Source: Paenibacillus radicis (ex Gao et al. 2016)
GTDB taxonomy: Bacteria > Bacillota > Bacilli > Paenibacillales > Paenibacillaceae
Length of the DNA stretch: 64,000 nt
Assembly (NCBI RefSeq): GCF_014641555.1
Contig: NZ_BMHY01000004.1
Span: forward strand, 1 to 64,000
Direction of reading: 5' to 3'
Position numbers and translations under genes: made by a program. Shown piece after piece: positions 60,661 to 64,000 of the stretch; the stretch's first letter is position 1, and each line of letters begins with the position of its first letter. The notes under the pieces were generated by a model that saw nothing but the letters and a program-made list of their open reading frames with translations, was not told the DNA's origin and did no database searches.

Positions 60661-61563
60661 TTATGGAGTAATGCGGGTAAGCTTCTCCGGATTTGCGATT
60701 AAATAGATGTTTTGAATGGAAGTGAATTCGGCATCCGGCTCCATAACGAGAGCGAGCGTTGGAGCTCCTTCACGTCGAAGCAGCAGCCCGCGCTGGCCGC
60801 TAACCGATATGGGAATCCATTCTCCGGCCAGCGAGCCTTTTCCGGCGATTCCTGTAAGGAAGGCTGCAACCCGCTGGCGCCCTTCGATCGGATTGATTGC
60901 TGCACGAACGACGCCTCCGCCATCGCTCAGCAGAACTGCATCGTCAGTCAGCAAATGGATAAAGGGCTCGAATCGTCCGCTATCGATCGCTTGGGAAAAT
61001 GATTGCACGAATTTTTCCATGGATTCGTTCAACGCGATCTTCTCCCCATGCTGAGACTGGCCGATTTTTGCAGAGGCCCGGCTAAATATTTTCCGGCAGG
61101 CTGCTTCGGACTTATCCAGCATGGCAGCAATATCGGCATATTCATAACCGAAGGATTCTCGCAGAACGAATACGGCACGTTCCGGTGGCGTACAGGTTTG
61201 CAGCAGGACGAGCAGGGCATAGCCGAGCTGTTCATGCTGGATGACCCGCTCAAGCGGAGCATCCTCCCAGCCAAGCTCGATAACGGGCTCCGGAAGCCAC
61301 TCTCCGGGGTAGCTTTCCCTTTTGCGCGGAGCAGCCTTCATGACGTTGAGAACGCGATTCGTAACGAGCTTCACGAGATAGGCTTTCGGATGCGAGATCG
61401 TATTGGCGCCGTTCTTGCTGATCGTGACGAACACGTCTTGAACCGCATCCTCGGCTTCTGCCATCGAACCGAGCATTTTATAAGCAATAGAAGTAAGCAG
61501 CGGCTTGAACTCCCGGTATAGCTGTTCGACTTCCTGCGTCATTTCATTCGACGTCACAGGCAT
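60661..61563 (-). CDS. RNA polymerase sigma factor, ECF41 (SigJ-like)
   Basis: A 300-residue ECF sigma. Regions 2 and 4 are at residues ~15-175 (LLTSIAYKMLGSMAEAEDAVQDVFV; CTPPERAVFVLRESFGYEYADIAAML). A SnoaL-like C-terminal extension follows (about 195-295), the hallmark of ECF41, which regulates the sigma factor in cis instead of an anti-sigma. The start at 61563 has GGAGG. Next to it is an AhpD/carboxymuconolactone decarboxylase-like gene, the known ECF41 partner type, with an ECF41-like promoter upstream. Confidence 0.92.
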   Translation of the reverse strand: MPVTSNEMTQEVEQLYREFKPLLTSIAYKMLGSMAEAEDAVQDVFVTISKNGANTISHPKAYLVKLVTNRVLNVMKAAPRKRESYPGEWLPEPVIELGWEDAPLERVIQHEQLGYALLVLLQTCTPPERAVFVLRESFGYEYADIAAMLDKSEAACRKIFSRASAKIGQSQHGEKIALNESMEKFVQSFSQAIDSGRFEPFIHLLTDDAVLLSDGGGVVRAAINPIEGRQRVAAFLTGIAGKGSLAGEWIPISVSGQRGLLLRREGAPTLALVMEPDAEFTSIQNIYLIANPEKLTRITP

Positions 61564-61698
61564 ATCAACCTCCGTAGTAAGATACATTCATCCTATCAAT
61601 TCACAGACAAGAAAGCCACCAGTAGGCCCATGTCTTTAAGTGAAAGTACACTTATTGACATGGACCGTCAGGGGTGGTTTTATTGCGCCGCGAACGTA

Positions 61699-62148
61699 TT
61701 ATTTATCGTAGCAGCCGGGGAACATACCGGTAGAGATTGCGATGCGATTCCAGCTGTTGATGACATTAATCGCCATAATAAGCGAGATAAATTCCGTTTC
61801 GCTAAAATGGTTGCGCACTTCGTCGTACAGCTCTTGCGGTACGCCGTCTTTGGAAATTTGAGTAACGGCTTCGGTCAACGCCAATGCCGCACGTTCCTTC
61901 TCTGTAAATAACGGTGTTTCACGCCACACGACAATCAGGCTCATCCGCTCTTCGCTTTCACCTAATTTGCGCAAATCTTTCGTGTGCATATCTACGCAAA
62001 ACGCACAGCCGTTTATTTGTGAGGCACGAATTTTAACCAATTCAAACAATATCGGGTCACCGTTCATTTGTTTGATTGTCTCTTCCAGCTTCATCATCGT
62101 TTGATAGGCAGCCGGATTCGCTTTGTGTGCATGCATTCGCAGGTTCAT
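61699..62148 (-). CDS. AhpD-like carboxymuconolactone decarboxylase family protein
   Basis: A 149-residue all-helical protein. It has the CxxC-type motif CAFCVDMHTKDLRK near residue 48, with the Glu/His of the alkylhydroperoxidase-D proton relay, and the tail typical of CMD proteins. Such proteins reduce peroxides or have disulfide-linked roles. It precedes the ECF41 sigma gene by 135 bases on the same strand. ECF41 sigma factors often control a CMD, oxidoreductase or epimerase partner; this gene fits that pattern. Confidence 0.9.
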   Translation of the reverse strand: MNLRMHAHKANPAAYQTMMKLEETIKQMNGDPILFELVKIRASQINGCAFCVDMHTKDLRKLGESEERMSLIVVWRETPLFTEKERAALALTEAVTQISKDGVPQELYDEVRNHFSETEFISLIMAINVINSWNRIAISTGMFPGCYDK

Positions 62149-62189
62149 ATCGATTCCTCCAAGTGATGTAATGACTTAATGTTATCTAA

Positions 62190-62216
62190 GACAATTGAGC
62201 GGATGTTTTTGTGACA
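62190..62216 (-). promoter_or_regulatory. Candidate ECF41 promoter
   Basis: On the minus strand TGTCACA (62216-62210) is followed by 16 bases and TGTC (62193-62190), 42 bases before the AhpD-like ATG. The ECF41 consensus is TGTCACA with a 16-17-base spacer and CGTC. One base of the -10 differs. Confidence 0.65.
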
Positions 62217-62242
62217 GAGGAATAACTGATTTCATAAAAAAA

Positions 62243-62264
62243 GACAATAGCGCCCAAATGGAGC
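62243..62264 (+). repeat. Short direct repeat, left copy
   Basis: Begins GACAATAGCG and ends AAATGGAGC. It recurs with 19 of 22 identities at 62676-62697, on the other side of repeat copy C. The meaning is not clear. Confidence 0.5.
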
Positions 62265-62421
62265 TAGAGTGGCTTGAGGGGAGAGAAACTGCGGATTTCT
62301 CAACTGGATTTCAATCTATTTGAAATTAAAATGTGGCTGCTGCGATTGCATTGCGCTTTGCCGTTGAGATGTTGTATCGGCTCTTTGGGATAGCTAGCCT
62401 CACTGCGCAAAACATGAAACG

Positions 62422-62608
62422 AAATGCAAAAGTGCAGGCTGATAAGTATCAAAAGCTCCAAAACCTCGCTCAAAATGCAAAAGTACATTTCAAATCGGCT
62501 GCTTTCGCTCTAAGGGAGCGATTTAAGCCAACCAACATGCACATTTGCATTTTGATGCGACAAATCGTCGATTTCACGACTTACAACCTGTATGTTTACA
62601 TTTTGATT
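62422..62608 (+). repeat. Interspersed palindromic repeat, copy C
   Basis: A ~187-bp copy in the same orientation as copy B. It has AAATGCAAAAGTGCA at 62422, AAAATGCAAAAGTACA near 62472, then CATTTGCATTTTGATGCG near 62542 and TGTTTACATTTTGATTAG near 62592, alternating direct and inverted units. The inner segment (GCGACAAATCGTCGAT) matches copy B closely (GCGATAAATCGTCGAT). The full intergenic region 62149-62756 holds no gene I can support. Confidence 0.8.
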
Positions 62609-62644
62609 AGTTCGGGTACAACCATCAGGGCTAAAAGTGTTAAA

Positions 62645-62671
62645 AAGCTGCCGAGATTTTCTCGACAGCTT
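62645..62671 (-). terminator. Terminator of the GNAT gene
   Basis: On the minus strand AAGCTGTCGAGA pairs with TCTCGGCAGCTT (one mismatch), followed by TTTTAACA. It lies 86 bases after the GNAT stop. Confidence 0.6.
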
Positions 62672-62675
62672 GAGG

Positions 62676-62697
62676 GACAATAGCATCCAAATAGAGC
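62676..62697 (+). repeat. Short direct repeat, right copy
   Basis: Begins GACAATAGCA and ends AAATAGAGC. It has 19 of 22 identities to 62243-62264; the two copies flank repeat copy C. Confidence 0.5.
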
Positions 62698-62756
62698 CTT
62701 GTTCTGTATGTTGCTTAGTAGGGGAGAGTAGCAACGCGAGGTTATCAATCAGCGCT

Positions 62757-63299
62757 TCAAAGAGGCTGCTTGTAGTCCTGTTCCAAAATAGAATATTGAT
62801 GCGAGTCCACCCATCTGTTGTCTTTGTTGTGCCACATATGCTCTCTAAGATGTCCTTCGTATCGCATGCCAATTTTTTGCATCACTTTGGCAGACCCGAT
62901 ATTGTCTGGACGGCAGGTTGCGAAGATCCGATGAAGCTTAAGCTCGCCGAAGCCGAATGATAGCAGGGCGCTTGCAGCTTCTGAGGCAAAACCTCGTCCC
63001 CAGTGATGATCCTGAAAGCAATAACCCAATTCTCCGATTCCAGGGCTGTAGATGTGAATGCCGCTGCCGCCAATCAATTGGCCGCTTTCTTTCAGAATAA
63101 CGGCTAACTCAAAGCCTTGGCGGGGCGTCTTTTCTTGCATCTCTATGACCGTATTCAAGTAACTCTGGGTCTCGTCTATGGAGTTGGGTCCCCATAGCAT
63201 GTGCTTTACGACTAATGGATTGGATGCGTACTCATGTATAGCTTCTGAATCCTTGGTTATAAATTCTCTCAGCCGCAATCTCTCTGTTTCAATTACCAT
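62757..63299 (-). CDS. GNAT family N-acetyltransferase, RimJ/RimL type
   Basis: A 180-residue GNAT with N-terminal IETERLRLREFITKDSEAIHEYASN, motif A LGYCFQDHHWGRGFASEAASALL (read in parts) and AKVMQKIGMRYEGHLREHMW. It belongs to the group that includes RimJ, RimL and streptothricin/spermidine-like acetyltransferases. The start at 63299 follows AAGGGGGG. Substrate unknown. Confidence 0.9.
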   Translation of the reverse strand: MVIETERLRLREFITKDSEAIHEYASNPLVVKHMLWGPNSIDETQSYLNTVIEMQEKTPRQGFELAVILKESGQLIGGSGIHIYSPGIGELGYCFQDHHWGRGFASEAASALLSFGFGELKLHRIFATCRPDNIGSAKVMQKIGMRYEGHLREHMWHNKDNRWVDSHQYSILEQDYKQPL

Positions 63300-63407
63300 G
63301 GGAGCCCCCCTTATGAATCGAAGTTTGATATATTTTACCATGACAGATGATTTATCACTACATCCCGTTTATTTCGTATTTGGGGAATATCTCGCAGCGG
63401 CCGGTGC

Positions 63408-63737
63408 CTAACTTAGCCACTTCTGTCCCCACTGTTTCATGGCAGCCAAAACAACCAGCATTTCCAGTCCCTTTGGGGTTAGAGAGTATTGTACAGAAAC
63501 AGGAACAGTAGGGAAAACTTCACGGTCGATAATTTCATTCTTTTCTAGATGCCTCAACGTATCTGTTAATCCTTTTGTATTCATGTTACCCAGCTGCCTT
63601 CTAAGCTCGTTGAAGCGCAGCGGCTGTTTCTTGGACAATTGTGCAAGAACGTGAAAGGTCCATTTGCCTTCCAAAATTTTTAGAACCGACCTTGCCAAAG
63701 CTGTATTATCCCCGCACGATGCCATTGTCGAATCCAT
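63408..63737 (-). CDS. HxlR family transcriptional regulator
   Basis: A 109-residue winged-helix regulator. The signature LARSVLKILEGKWTFHVLAQL, RFNELRRQLGNMNTKGLTDTL and VQYSLTPKGLEML are all present. The conserved N-terminal Cys lies in ASCGDN, about residue 6. I use the ATG at 63737; an ATG at 63749 overlaps the ribosome binding site and a longer frame extends to 63821. It is divergent from the oxidoreductase that starts at 63936, its probable target. Confidence 0.85.
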   Translation of the reverse strand: MDSTMASCGDNTALARSVLKILEGKWTFHVLAQLSKKQPLRFNELRRQLGNMNTKGLTDTLRHLEKNEIIDREVFPTVPVSVQYSLTPKGLEMLVVLAAMKQWGQKWLS

Positions 63738-63935
63738 AGATAGCGCCATCCTCCCTGGAGCATTTCTTTTTTGATCTATGCTACCATAACGGGCCAGAGA
63801 GGGACAAATGATTGCATCCATCGTCCAACGCTTTACAATTATAAAGCAGCTGTAGAAAAACTGCCTTCTTACATTTGGGCAAAGGGTGGGCTATAGTTTT
63901 AGTTGCTTACACTATATAGAAGGAAGGGTTTCATA

Positions 63936-64000
63936 ATGAGCAGCGTACCCGGCAAACAAATCGGTGTTGGCATCATAGGAGGGTCTGTCAATAATGGATG
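63936..64000 (+). CDS. Gfo/Idh/MocA family oxidoreductase, 5' end only
   Basis: The window ends 65 bases into this gene. The N-terminus reads MSSVPGKQIGVGIIGGSVNN followed by GW: the GxGxxG-like dinucleotide loop GIIGGS plus NNGW is typical of a Gfo/Idh/MocA subgroup. The start has AAGGAAGGG seven bases upstream. It is divergent from the HxlR gene. Confidence 0.75.
   Translation, partial: MSSVPGKQIGVGIIGGSVNNG

Noticed and set aside
62510-62872. Minus-strand frame with HQNANVHV
   Set aside because: Same repeat shadow over copy C; no ribosome binding site, and it runs into the GNAT gene.

Overview
This window looks like chromosomal DNA of a Gram-positive, spore-forming Bacillota close to Paenibacillus or Cohnella. 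The evidence is moderate G+C, strong AGGAGG-type ribosome binding sites with frequent TTG and GTG starts, U-tract terminators, a YjcZ-type glycine-rich small protein, a secreted protein with a copper-amine-oxidase-like N-terminal domain, and a T-box leader. I see no transposase, phage, tRNA, rRNA or CRISPR locus. The organism is an inference from gene content and style.

Layout. 0-3.2 kb: a repeat copy, an AraC regulator, an unknown gene, a tandem-HTH MerR regulator and a frameshifted acetyltransferase. 3.2-7.5 kb: an ABC-F ATPase behind a leader peptide and terminator, a methyltransferase, an SDR and a GNAT. 7.5-13.6 kb: a protein with an eCIS-cargo-like N-terminus and a lipoprotein/ABC exporter operon whose permease is internally duplicated. 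13.6-18.6 kb: FMN reductase, small HhH protein, WYL regulator, SDR, Cys-rich pentapeptide protein, and a FusB-like EF-G-binding protein behind its own leader peptide. 18.7-23.4 kb: ECF sigma and probable anti-sigma, an NmrA-type SDR with HxlR regulator, and TetR plus SDR. 23.4-30.5 kb: alpha-L-fucosidase with a divergent AraC regulator, HAD dehalogenase, secreted stalk-domain protein, and T-box-controlled glutaminyl-tRNA synthetase. 30.6-36.1 kb: a probable zinc-related pair (TIGR03943 protein and DUF318 permease with a His-rich loop) and a siderophore-binding lipoprotein with an AraC-PBP regulator, both with Fur-family boxes. 36.1-40.1 kb: LysR/NTF2-like/SDR, YjcZ, MsrA, TetR. 40.4-48.1 kb: one operon for a peptide/nickel-type ABC importer, a GNAT and a flavin monooxygenase, probably organosulfur or amino-acid-adduct salvage. 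48.1-53.8 kb: VOC protein with WYL regulator, MerR with SDR, and an arsRBC operon. 53.9-60.6 kb: LysR and a pentose-phosphate operon zwf-tkt-tal-gnd. 60.6-64 kb: ECF41 sigma with an AhpD-like partner, another repeat copy, GNAT, HxlR and the start of a Gfo/Idh/MocA oxidoreductase.

Two themes stand out. First, two ribosome-protection-type genes (ABC-F at 3559, FusB-like at 17900) each have a short leader ORF and mutually exclusive RNA structures. One looks like transcriptional and the other like translational attenuation, so this may be a coordinated intrinsic antibiotic-sensing system. Second, much of the window consists of one-component regulators paired with one small redox enzyme, and several have near-perfect palindromic operators that can be read directly. 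A family of ~140-190 bp palindromic intergenic repeats (three copies) is a further unexplained element.
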